Assembly: GCA_022704925.1 (NCBI GenBank)
Contig: JAKJFK010000056.1
Span: 1 to 9,310, forward strand
Reading direction: 5' to 3'
Source: a candidate division TA06 bacterium
GTDB taxonomy: Bacteria > Ratteibacteria > UBA8468 > MWAK01
DNA: 9,310 nucleotides
Under the pieces are notes generated by a model that was not told where the DNA came from, ran no database searches, and saw nothing but the letters and a program-made list of their open reading frames with translations. Below, piece by piece: positions 1 to 6,667 of the stretch; the first letter of the stretch is position 1; every line of letters begins with the position of its first letter. Made by a program: the position numbers and the translations under genes.

Positions 1-227
1 AGCGGGTGGTGGAGATCACCGGTTACGACGAGGCCGAGGAGCGGTTCCTTCGGGAACGCCAGCTCTACTTCGAGAAGACCGCCCGCCGGCTGCTGGTCTT
101 TTCGGGCCGGAGCGAGGAATCGTTTGCCGAGATCACCGGCCGCTTCTGCCGGGGCGGCTGCACGCTGCGCATGGCCAACCTCGAGGATGTCTTTTTGAAA
201 CTGACCGGCCGGGAGCTGAAGGAATGA
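1..227 (+). CDS. ABC exporter ATP-binding protein, C-terminal fragment (NodI/DrrA-like)
   Basis: This is the last part of a cytoplasmic ATPase subunit that would energise the membrane permease encoded next. The frame is open from the left edge to the TGA at 225-227, so the gene starts outside the window. The GTG at position 6 is internal and not a credible start. No Walker or signature motif is present, because those lie upstream. What remains is the C-terminal regulatory region, ending in the sequence ANLEDVFLKLTGREL. This 'LEDVFLxLTG' ending is typical of NodI/DrrA/CcmA-type ATPases that pair with ABC-2 permeases. The stop overlaps the permease start as ATGA, so translation is probably coupled. 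The family call is firm for so short a piece, because motif and neighbour agree. The exported substrate is unknown. Confidence 0.85.
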   Translation, partial: RVVEITGYDEAEERFLRERQLYFEKTARRLLVFSGRSEESFAEITGRFCRGGCTLRMANLEDVFLKLTGRELKE

Positions 228-1012
228 GTTCGGGACTGGGCAACATCAGCTGGCGGGCGGTCCGGGTCTGGCAGCGCAACTGGACGGTTTACTGCGCCAC
301 CTGGCTGATCAACTTTCTGGCCCCGATCCTGGAGCCGCTGCTCTTTCTGCTGGCCTTCGGGGTCGGCCTGGGGCGGCTGGTGCCCTCGGTTGCCTACGGC
401 GGCCTGGAAATTCCCTACCGGGTCTTCATCATGCCCGGCATCCTGGCCGTCTCGGTCATGAATTACGCCTTCTTCGAAACGACCTACGCCTCCTTCGTGC
501 GCATCTACTTCCAGAAGACCTACGACGCCATCCTGGCCACGCCGCTCCTGCTGGAGGACGTGCTGGCCGGCGAGATACTCTGGGGGGCCACCAAGTCGGT
601 CCTGGCCACGGCCATCATGATGGTTGTCGTCTCCTGTTTCGGGCTGCTGGTCTATCCGGCCGCTCTCTGGCTGATACCGGCCGCCCTGCTGGGCGGATTG
701 GCCTTCGCCTCGCTGGGCATGATCTTCACCGGCCTGGTGGGCAGCATCGACCAGTTCAACCTTCCCATCTTTCTGCTGGTGACGCCGATGTATCTCTTCG
801 GCGGGGTCTTCTTTCCGCTGGAATCCCTGCCGGATTGGGCGGTGAACCTGGCGAAGCTGCTGCCCCTGACCCACCTGGTCATCGTCATGCGCCAGCTGGC
901 CCTGGGCCGGGTGGATGCCTCGCTGGCCGGGAGCCTGGCCGCCCTGCTGGTTTTCGGCGCCGCTTGTTTCGTGCTCGCGCTTTACCTGCTGCGCCGCCGC
1001 CTGATCAAGTAA
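224..1012 (+). CDS. ABC-2 type transporter permease (NodJ-like)
   Basis: This inner-membrane permease subunit of an ABC exporter has 262 residues, the usual size for the NodJ/DrrB family. I see about six hydrophobic segments: near residues 25-50, 65-85, 108-136, 140-170, 172-195 and 230-255. Family-like stretches include 'FLAPILEPLLFLLAFGVGLG' (31-50), the cytoplasmic 'YDAILATPLLLEDVLAGE' (100-117) and 'FFPLESLPDWA' before the last segments. The start is fixed by the ATGA overlap with the ATPase gene, with GGGAG at 211-215 as a likely ribosome binding site. In rhizobia NodIJ exports lipochitin oligosaccharides, but relatives elsewhere move various or unknown cargo. No nodulation genes are present here, so the NodJ name should be read as family only. 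The secreted hydrolase gene begins 28 bases downstream and may share the transcript. Confidence 0.9.
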   Translation: MSSGLGNISWRAVRVWQRNWTVYCATWLINFLAPILEPLLFLLAFGVGLGRLVPSVAYGGLEIPYRVFIMPGILAVSVMNYAFFETTYASFVRIYFQKTYDAILATPLLLEDVLAGEILWGATKSVLATAIMMVVVSCFGLLVYPAALWLIPAALLGGLAFASLGMIFTGLVGSIDQFNLPIFLLVTPMYLFGGVFFPLESLPDWAVNLAKLLPLTHLVIVMRQLALGRVDASLAGSLAALLVFGAACFVLALYLLRRRLIK

Positions 1013-1040
1013 ACTTTCACAAGCCAAGAGGAGGGTTCTT

Positions 1041-2327
1041 ATGAAGCGAAGAGGATGGGCCAGGCTGGTGGTTCCGGGGTTGCTCATTCTGGCCGGCACC
1101 GCCGGGGTGCTGGCGGCCCAGGAGGCCAAAACGGCCGCCCGGCCCGAGTGGAACGGCGAGGAACTGGAATTCTTCTACCAGAACACCTACGACAACAGCA
1201 GCCAGCCGGCCATTCTCTACAAGCCGGCCGGCATCGAGAAGGTGGCGAAGGCGCCCCTGCTGATTAAGCTCCATTACATGAGCGGCGACCGGTTCACCGT
1301 CCGGCGCCAGGGCTACTACCAGGAGGCCGACAAACGTCTCTGGTACGTGCTTTCGCCCGAGCTGCACGGCAAGAACACTCCCGGCGGCCGGACCTCCTGG
1401 GCTTCGCTCGAGGCGCAGCACGACGTGATCGACGCCCTGGAAACGGTCCTACGCAACACCCCCAACATCGACCGGCGGCGCATCTACCTGGCCGGCCGGT
1501 CGATGGGCGGCACGCTGGCCCTGCTGATGGCCGCCAAGTACCCGGACCGCTTCGCGGCCGTGGTGGCCGGCCAGCCGGTGACCGACTACGAGAGTTACTA
1601 CCGGACCTCCGTTTTCATCCGCAAGTCGCCCGTCAAGGAGGTTTTTCTCAAGGAGATGGGCGGTGAACCAAAAGAGGTCCCCTTCGAGTACCGCCGCCGT
1701 TCCTCCTTCTCCTACGCCCGCAACCTGGCCTGCCTGCCGGTGACCATCTGGGCCGGGGTCGAGGATTCCGTGGTGCCGCGCGAGCAGGTGGAGTTGCTGC
1801 ACCGGGAGATGTCGATCTACAACCCTTACCAGCCGCCGGTCAACTGGCTGGTGGGCGCTCCGCACAACGCCGGCAACTATAACGCCGCCTGGGTCTGCGA
1901 TCATCTTCAGTATTATGAAAACATCGCCGAGAACGAGATGAAGCGGCTGCCTTACCGCTACTACCGGTCCCTTGACCTGCGCACGGACGAGTCGAAGCCC
2001 TTCTTCTACCTCAATCCGGTTCTGGCCCGGGAGGACGATCTGGGCGAGATGCGGAGTTCGATCAAGGACGGCAAGCTGGCGGTCGTCACCCGCAACCTCA
2101 AGGAACTGACCATCGATCTCTACCAGGCCGCCGGGCTGCCGGCCGACCGGGCCGCCGCGGCCGCCATCGTCAGCCGTTACGAGGTTCGGAGCGACCGGAG
2201 CCTGAAGTTTATCATGCTCTACGACGGCCAGCCCCTGCGCGAGGAGTCGGTGGTCAATCTCAAGAGCGGAGAGATCCCCTGGGGTGGCGAAGATCCCGGT
2301 CTCCGTAACAACAGAATAAAACAGTAA
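1041..2327 (+). CDS. Secreted alpha/beta hydrolase (S9/esterase-like) with extra C-terminal domain
   Basis: This is a 428-residue predicted extracytoplasmic hydrolase. The N-terminus has basic residues (KRR at 2-4), a hydrophobic core (9-24) and a likely signal peptidase I site after Ala25 or Ala26. No lipobox cysteine is present. The catalytic core shows a nucleophile elbow GRSMG with Ser154, a probable acid Asp242 in 'GVEDSVVP', and His275 in 'GAPHNAG'. This order and spacing fit a complete Ser-Asp-His triad. The stretch 'LIKLHYMSG' near residue 75 probably supplies the oxyanion-hole strand. After residue 300 a further 125 residues, including 'LAVVTRNLKELTIDL', look beta-rich, like the sandwich domain trailing some planctomycete-type S9 or carbohydrate esterase-like proteins. 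The start is supported by AGAGGAGG at 1027-1034. The substrate cannot be read from sequence; sugar esters or peptides are both possible. Confidence 0.8.
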   Translation: MKRRGWARLVVPGLLILAGTAGVLAAQEAKTAARPEWNGEELEFFYQNTYDNSSQPAILYKPAGIEKVAKAPLLIKLHYMSGDRFTVRRQGYYQEADKRLWYVLSPELHGKNTPGGRTSWASLEAQHDVIDALETVLRNTPNIDRRRIYLAGRSMGGTLALLMAAKYPDRFAAVVAGQPVTDYESYYRTSVFIRKSPVKEVFLKEMGGEPKEVPFEYRRRSSFSYARNLACLPVTIWAGVEDSVVPREQVELLHREMSIYNPYQPPVNWLVGAPHNAGNYNAAWVCDHLQYYENIAENEMKRLPYRYYRSLDLRTDESKPFFYLNPVLAREDDLGEMRSSIKDGKLAVVTRNLKELTIDLYQAAGLPADRAAAAAIVSRYEVRSDRSLKFIMLYDGQPLREESVVNLKSGEIPWGGEDPGLRNNRIKQ

Positions 2328-2342
2328 CTGGTTCCGCCGGAA

Positions 2343-2372
2343 GGCGCGCGGGATCAGCGATTCCGTCGCGCC
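2343..2372 (+). other. G+C-rich hairpin in the hydrolase-DUF4432 gap
   Basis: An imperfect inverted repeat lies in the largest intergenic gap. GGCGCG (2343-2348) pairs with CGCGCC (2367-2372). The stem continues as CGGGA (2349-2353) against TTCCG (2361-2365), with one bulged T at 2366 and a seven-base loop. No T-tract follows, so this is not a classical intrinsic terminator. It sits 14 bases before the GGAGGTG ribosome binding site of the next gene. It could be an mRNA-stability or processing element, a weak attenuator, or simply a chance product of high G+C. Confidence 0.35.
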
Positions 2373-2398
2373 GGCCGGGTTGGCCTGGAGGTGTCGTC

Positions 2399-3499
2399 AT
2401 GAAAATCTGCGACCGGGAATGGAAGCGTGAAGAGCTTTTGAAACGGGTGGGCGACATTTCCCAGCTGGCCGGGATCAGGCGCCTGGAGCTGGCCGAGGGA
2501 AACGAGAAGGGCGTCGAGGCTGCCGAACTGCGTTCCGGCAGCGGGTTGCGGGCGGTGATTCTCTTGAGCCGGGCGATGGACCTGGGCTTCGTCGAATACG
2601 CCGGCCGGCCGCTCTGCTGGCGTTCGCCGGTGGGCGACGCCCACCCGGCCTTCTACGAGCCGCAGGAGGACGGCTGGCTGCGCACCTTCTACGGCGGGAT
2701 GATGAACACCTGCGGCCTGACCTATTTCGGCGCGCCCTGCGACGATGCCGGGAAGCGGCTGGGAGTGCACGGCCGGGCTTCCCACCTGCCGGCCCGGCTC
2801 CTGGCCAGCGAGGGCGCCTGGCAGGACGGGGAGTACCGCCTCACCCTGAAAGGGCGCATCCGGGAGTCAACCCTCTTCGGCGAGAACGTTTCCCTTACCC
2901 GCACCTATACCATGACCGCCGGCGAAGACCGGATCCTTCTCCACGACGTGGTCGAAAACGAGGGCTACCGGACCACCGAGCACATGATTCTCTACCACGT
3001 CAACGTAGGATTCCCGGTGCTCGACGAGGGGAGCGAATTGCTTTTGCCCGTGCGTTCGACCCGGCCGCTCACTGAGCACGCCGCCCAGGGACTGGCCGAT
3101 TACAATCGTTTCGGCACGCCGGTCGCCGGTTTCCAGGAGCAGGTCTATCTGCACCGGCTGGCCGCCGACGGCCAGGGCCGGACCGGAGCGGCCCTGGTCA
3201 ACCGGCGCTTCAACCAGGGGCAGGGACTGGGCGTCTATATCCGTTTTCCGGAGGCGGAATTGCCCTGCTTCAACCAGTGGAAGATGATCGGCGAGGGAAC
3301 TTACGTGGTCGGCCTGGAACCGGCCAATGCCTTCGTCATTACCCGGGCCCGGGCGCGGGCCGACGGTTCGCTCCAGTTCCTGGAGCCGGGCGAGCGGCGC
3401 CAGTACCACTTGGAACTGGGGGTGCTCCATTCCAACGCCGAGATCGAATCCTTTGAAGGCGAAATGAAGGGCCTGGTCAGCCGGGAACCCGCCCGTTAA
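2399..3499 (+). CDS. DUF4432 / aldose 1-epimerase family protein
   Basis: This 366-residue predicted cytoplasmic protein matches the galactose-mutarotase-like DUF4432 family in length and motifs. Visible landmarks are 'FYGGMMNTCGLTYFG' in the first third, 'GVHGRASHLPA' with His124, 'YHVNVGFPVLDEGS' with His200 and Asn202, and 'VVGLEPANAF' with Glu307 near the end. In mutarotases a histidine and a glutamate act as general acid and base, and His200 and Glu307 are my candidates here. The family likely interconverts sugar anomers or binds sugars, but the substrate of DUF4432 members is mostly undefined. No signal peptide is seen. The ATG start follows a good GGAGGTG at 2387-2393 with five bases between. 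It is followed after 26 bases by the epimerase/dehydratase gene, consistent with a sugar-pathway operon. Confidence 0.82.
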   Translation: MKICDREWKREELLKRVGDISQLAGIRRLELAEGNEKGVEAAELRSGSGLRAVILLSRAMDLGFVEYAGRPLCWRSPVGDAHPAFYEPQEDGWLRTFYGGMMNTCGLTYFGAPCDDAGKRLGVHGRASHLPARLLASEGAWQDGEYRLTLKGRIRESTLFGENVSLTRTYTMTAGEDRILLHDVVENEGYRTTEHMILYHVNVGFPVLDEGSELLLPVRSTRPLTEHAAQGLADYNRFGTPVAGFQEQVYLHRLAADGQGRTGAALVNRRFNQGQGLGVYIRFPEAELPCFNQWKMIGEGTYVVGLEPANAFVITRARARADGSLQFLEPGERRQYHLELGVLHSNAEIESFEGEMKGLVSREPAR

Positions 3500-3525
3500 T
3501 TCTAATCCGCAACCGGAGAAAAAGC

Positions 3526-4518
3526 ATGAGACTGCTGATCATCGGCGGCACCGGCGCCTTTTCCGGCCGCATTACCGAGCGGGCGGCGGCCGCCGGCCAC
3601 CGGGTCGTGCTCTTCAACCGGGGGCAGCGGCCCCAGCCGCCCGGTTTGAACCTGCCGGTCATCACCGGCCAGCGGCCGGCCCTGCGTGAGAAGAAGGCCG
3701 AACTGGCCGCCTTCGATCCGGAAGGCGTGATCGATTCGATCTGCAGCGAGCCGGCGGCCGCCGAGGATCTGGCCGCCCTTTTTCCGGGAGTGCGGCGGCT
3801 GGTGCACATCAGCACCGTTGACGTCTACGGGCAGGATATCGGCGGCGCCCCGGTCGACGAGACCCGGATTCCGGAGCCGGTCAGCGATTACGGCAAGCGA
3901 AAGCTGGCCTGCGAAAGGATCCTGCTCGAGGCCTTCGGCGATCGGGTCTCCATCATCCGCCCCAGCCATATCCTGGGCCGGGGTTTTCTCACCACCAGCC
4001 TCTGGTCGCGCAGCCCCTACCTGGTTGATCGCATTCTGAAAGGCCGGCCGGTGCCGGCCATCGACGGCGGCCGCAACCTGATGACCCCGGTTTACGCCGG
4101 GGACGCCGCCGAATGGACGCTGCGGGCCCTGGAGCGGCCGGAGGCCGGGGGACAGGTTTTCAACGCGGTCGGCGCCGAGATCGTCACCCAGCGCCGCTAC
4201 TACGAAACGGTGGCCGGCCGCCTCGACCGGCCGCTGCGGCTGGTTTCGGTCCCGTCCCAGGTCTTCCGGGGCCGTTTTGAAAACCCGCCCCAGTTCAACT
4301 GGCACCGCCCGTATTCCAACCGCAAGGCGGTCGACCATCTGGGCCACGCGCCGGTCTTCGGCCTGGAACAGATGCTGGCCGAGACGATTGATTACATGCT
4401 GGCCAACGGGTTGGCCGAGGACTGCGGCCGGGACCCGTTCGACGACCGGCTGACCGACCTGCTCCTGCGCCAGGAGCGGGAACTGGACGTCCGGCTGGCC
4501 GAAAAGGCCGGCGGGTGA
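3526..4518 (+). CDS. NAD(P)-dependent epimerase/dehydratase family protein (extended-SDR-like)
   Basis: A 330-residue Rossmann-fold oxidoreductase or epimerase. The N-terminus 'LLIIGGTGAFSG' (3-14) is a dinucleotide-binding loop of the GGTGxxSG type seen in a subgroup of epimerase-like proteins. 'FNRG' follows the second strand. The catalytic region shows 'HISTVDVYG' (Ser96/Thr97) and the YxxxK motif, Tyr122 to Lys126, in 'SDYGKRKLACE'. Both catalytic parts are therefore intact. 'IIRPSHILG' and 'TPVYAGDAAEWTLRAL' match the later substrate-domain strands of the family. The ATG is preceded by GGAGAA at 3515-3520. It sits between the DUF4432 gene and a PL22-like gene, so a role in epimerising or oxidising a sugar or sugar acid is inferred. 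The exact substrate, and whether NAD or NADP is used, cannot be told from sequence. Confidence 0.85.
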   Translation: MRLLIIGGTGAFSGRITERAAAAGHRVVLFNRGQRPQPPGLNLPVITGQRPALREKKAELAAFDPEGVIDSICSEPAAAEDLAALFPGVRRLVHISTVDVYGQDIGGAPVDETRIPEPVSDYGKRKLACERILLEAFGDRVSIIRPSHILGRGFLTTSLWSRSPYLVDRILKGRPVPAIDGGRNLMTPVYAGDAAEWTLRALERPEAGGQVFNAVGAEIVTQRRYYETVAGRLDRPLRLVSVPSQVFRGRFENPPQFNWHRPYSNRKAVDHLGHAPVFGLEQMLAETIDYMLANGLAEDCGRDPFDDRLTDLLLRQERELDVRLAEKAGG

Positions 4519-4549
4519 GAAGTCGGACAATTCTTCACGGGAGACCGAG

Positions 4550-5812
4550 ATGATACCAAGACCGGACCTGCTGGTCCCGGGCGCGCCGCCGGGGACCGAG
4601 ATTTACCAGCTGACCTCCGAAGCGATTCCCTCCTCCCACGTTTACATGGAGGCCCAGATTTTCACGCCCGATTCCCGGCGCTTTCTCCTGCATCGGTCCG
4701 CCCACGCCCACGGCGGCGGCCTTTTACCGCACGACCCGGAGCACCAGTACCTGCTCTGCGACCTGGAAGCGGGAGGCGCCCGGTCGCCCCTGATCACCGA
4801 GCCGGACGCAATCGCTCCCTCGGTGAGCCCGGACGGAGGCCTGGTCTATTACCTGGTGGACCGCAGCGAGGCGGATAAGCCCAGCCTGATTCTCAAGCGG
4901 ATCGAACTGGCCAGCGGCGATTGCCGGACCCTGGCCGTCATCGATACCGCGATCGCCGGCACCCGGTACCTTCCGGGCCGGGTCTACCCGCTTTCCACCA
5001 TCCGTTCCGACGGCCGGCGGCTGGCGGCGGCGCTGGCGCTCCGGGACCCGGAGGAGCCGGCCTGGCGCTGGGGCCTGCTGGTCTTTGACCTGGAGAACGG
5101 CGGCCACCGGCTGGTCCTGGAGGGGCCGTCCTGGTGCAACCTCCATCCGCAGTACTGCCGTTCCCGTCAACCGGAGTGGTCCCGGACGGTGCTGGTCCAG
5201 GAGAACCACGGCAATGTTCATGATGCGGCCGGCCGCCTCCTGCAGTTGACCGGCGGCGCCGGCGCCGACATCCACCTGGTCAATGACGACGGCAGCGGTT
5301 TCCGGGACTTTCCCTGCGGCCGCGACGGCCGGGAGTTCTGCCAGGGACACCAGTGCTGGCGCGGTTCCGGCGAAACGGCCATCCTGGGCACCGTCATCCA
5401 GTCCCCGCCCGGGGAGGGCGAGGGTCGCCTGGTTGAGTGCCGGCCGGTTACGGCGGCCGGCCACCGCGGCCTTCGGAGTCCGGGCGGCTGGCGCAACGAG
5501 CTGAGCCGCGGTTTTCCGACGCCGCATTTTCACCATTTCGGGACCGACGCGACCGGCCGCTTCATCCTGACCGATTACCTGCCCGGGACCGGCAACTTCG
5601 TGGCCTGGGCCCGGCTTCCGCTGGCAAGCGGCGAACCGATGGGTGAACCGGTACTGCTGGCCGAGGCCCGTTCCTCGATGCAGAAGAGCGCCCACCTCCA
5701 TCCCTTCCTCTCCCCCGACGGGCGCAGCGGCTTCTTCAACTCCGACGAGAGCGGCCGGCTCCAGGCCTATCTGATCCGGCTGCCGGATCCCGGGTCCGGT
5801 TCGGATGGCTGA
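4550..5812 (+). CDS. Oligogalacturonate-lyase-like (PL22-related) beta-propeller protein
   Basis: A 420-residue protein without a signal peptide, probably cytoplasmic. Blade-like repeats occur as 'FTPDSRRFLLHR', 'SVSPDGGLVYYLV' (SPDG at 93-96), 'IRSDGRRLAAAL', 'GTDATGRFILTDY' and 'FLSPDGRSGFF' (SPDG at 388-391). Motifs recall oligogalacturonate lyases, which split unsaturated digalacturonate in the cytoplasm: 'HPQYCRS' (His199, Arg204), 'VQENHGNVHD' (His220), 'CQGHQCW' (His267), 'PHFHHFG' (326-329) and 'KSAHLHPFLSPDG' (His382, His384). The histidines 267, 382 and 384 could be metal ligands as in the known Mn-dependent enzyme. The length is slightly above the roughly 390 residues I recall for characterised members. 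It could instead be a TolB-like propeller with another role. GGGAG at 4539-4543 supports the ATG. The following gene starts inside its last codons. Confidence 0.72.
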   Translation: MIPRPDLLVPGAPPGTEIYQLTSEAIPSSHVYMEAQIFTPDSRRFLLHRSAHAHGGGLLPHDPEHQYLLCDLEAGGARSPLITEPDAIAPSVSPDGGLVYYLVDRSEADKPSLILKRIELASGDCRTLAVIDTAIAGTRYLPGRVYPLSTIRSDGRRLAAALALRDPEEPAWRWGLLVFDLENGGHRLVLEGPSWCNLHPQYCRSRQPEWSRTVLVQENHGNVHDAAGRLLQLTGGAGADIHLVNDDGSGFRDFPCGRDGREFCQGHQCWRGSGETAILGTVIQSPPGEGEGRLVECRPVTAAGHRGLRSPGGWRNELSRGFPTPHFHHFGTDATGRFILTDYLPGTGNFVAWARLPLASGEPMGEPVLLAEARSSMQKSAHLHPFLSPDGRSGFFNSDESGRLQAYLIRLPDPGSGSDG

Positions 5813-6224
5813 ATTCCCGGTGCGTTCGGAGAAGGCGAAGGCCCTGGCCCGGCGCCTGGCCGCCCTGGGCGTAAGAGAGGCAGACCTGGTCGAGAAGTTC
5901 GTGCGCTCCGGCGGCCGGGGCGGCCAGAACCTGAACAAGACCTCCACCTGCGTCTACCTTAAACACCGGCCCAGCGGGCTGGAGATCAAGTGCCAGGAGG
6001 CGCGCAGCCAGGGTTTGAACCGTTACCGGGCCCGGTTGCTGCTGGCCGAAAGGATCGAGTCGATCCGGCTGGGCCGGCTGGCCCGGGTCCGCCAGGAACG
6101 CGAAAAAATCAGGCGCCAGAAACGGCGCCGCGGCCGCCGGGCCCGGGTCCGTTTGAAGGAGGATAAGATACGGCAGTCAACCCTCAAGGCCGGCCGGCGG
6201 CCGGTGCGCCCGGAGGCGGAATGA
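5805..6224 (+). CDS. Peptide chain release factor-like protein (RF-1 domain, GGQ; ArfB/ICT1-type)
   Basis: A 139-residue codon-independent peptidyl-tRNA hydrolase candidate that would act on stalled ribosomes. The RF-1 domain spans about residues 22-85, with the catalytic GGQ at 39-41 inside 'RSGGRGGQNLNKTSTCVYL'. The codon-recognition domain of RF1/RF2 is absent, as in ArfB/YaeJ and mitochondrial MTRFR-like proteins. From about residue 88 the tail is very rich in Arg and Lys. In ArfB a similar basic tail enters the empty mRNA channel of the ribosome. The position before GGQ is Arg38, giving GRGGQ, where relatives usually have GPGGQ or GAGGQ. The ATG overlaps the end of the PL22-like gene by eight bases and has no clear ribosome binding site, so translational re-initiation is likely. 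A GTG at 5820 is a less likely start. Confidence 0.87.
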   Translation: MAEFPVRSEKAKALARRLAALGVREADLVEKFVRSGGRGGQNLNKTSTCVYLKHRPSGLEIKCQEARSQGLNRYRARLLLAERIESIRLGRLARVRQEREKIRRQKRRRGRRARVRLKEDKIRQSTLKAGRRPVRPEAE

Positions 6225-6667
6225 GCGGGGAGAAAATCAAGCGCGCCGCGGTTTGTTTCACCGAGCTGCTGGAGGTTTTCGAGAGGCTGCACGGTCCGGA
6301 CGGCTGCCCCTGGGACCGCCGGCAGACGCATCGTTCCCTGCTGCCCAAGCTGCGCGAGGAGGCGCGGGAGGTGGCGGCCGCCGTGCGGGCCGGGGATACG
6401 GAGAACCTCAGGGAGGAACTGGGTGACCTGCTCCTGCTGGTGATCTTCAACGGCCTGATTGCCGAACGGGCGGGCCGCTTCACGGTCGAGGAGATTATCG
6501 CCGGGTTGACCGCCAAGCTGAAGCGGCGCCACCCGCACGTCTTCGGGACGGAGCGGGCCGGTTCGGCCCGGGCCGCCCTGTTCAGTTACCGCCGGGCCAA
6601 GCGGCTTGAAAAAAAGACGGCCGACTCCGGCGCGGCAAGCAGGCGGGGCCGGCGGCCCGGGATTTAG
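6221..6667 (+). CDS. mazG: MazG-family nucleoside triphosphate pyrophosphohydrolase, single domain
   Basis: A 148-residue cytoplasmic enzyme expected to hydrolyse nucleoside triphosphates to the monophosphate and pyrophosphate, a house-cleaning role. The hallmark 'CPWDRRQTHRSL' (29-40) is present. It is followed by the Mg-binding pattern EExxE (Glu46, Glu47, Glu50) and ExxD (Glu66, Asp69) in 'EELGDLLLLV'. 'KLKRRHPHVFG' (99-109) closes the domain, so the active site is complete. E. coli MazG has two such domains in about 260 residues; this protein has one, with a short basic tail, as in many other bacteria. The ATG overlaps the preceding stop as ATGA and follows GGAGG at 6212-6216. The TAG stop at 6665-6667 overlaps the stop of the converging permease gene. 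Confidence 0.92.
   Translation: MSGEKIKRAAVCFTELLEVFERLHGPDGCPWDRRQTHRSLLPKLREEAREVAAAVRAGDTENLREELGDLLLLVIFNGLIAERAGRFTVEEIIAGLTAKLKRRHPHVFGTERAGSARAALFSYRRAKRLEKKTADSGAASRRGRRPGI

Noticed and set aside
6-8. GTG at position 6 as the start of a small gene
   Set aside because: The frame is open to the window edge and the encoded region is the C-terminal tail of an ABC ATPase, so this GTG is internal.
65-1129. 354-codon open frame on the - strand across the exporter genes
   Set aside because: It is antisense to the well-supported ATPase and permease genes. Its product is rich in Gln, His, Gly and Arg with no recognisable motif, as expected for the reverse strand of G+C-biased codons.
2343-2380. 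Intrinsic terminator after the hydrolase gene
   Set aside because: The stem is good, but the bases after it are GGCCGGGTTGG with no T-tract, so a terminator call is not supported.
3502-4530. 342-codon open frame on the - strand opposite the epimerase/dehydratase gene
   Set aside because: The + strand has the Rossmann loop and YxxxK motif; the - strand product shows no domain and has an antisense-like composition.
4724-5947. 407-codon open frame on the - strand opposite the PL22-like gene
   Set aside because: It is a shadow of the + strand gene, lacks motifs, and runs across the boundary of two real genes.
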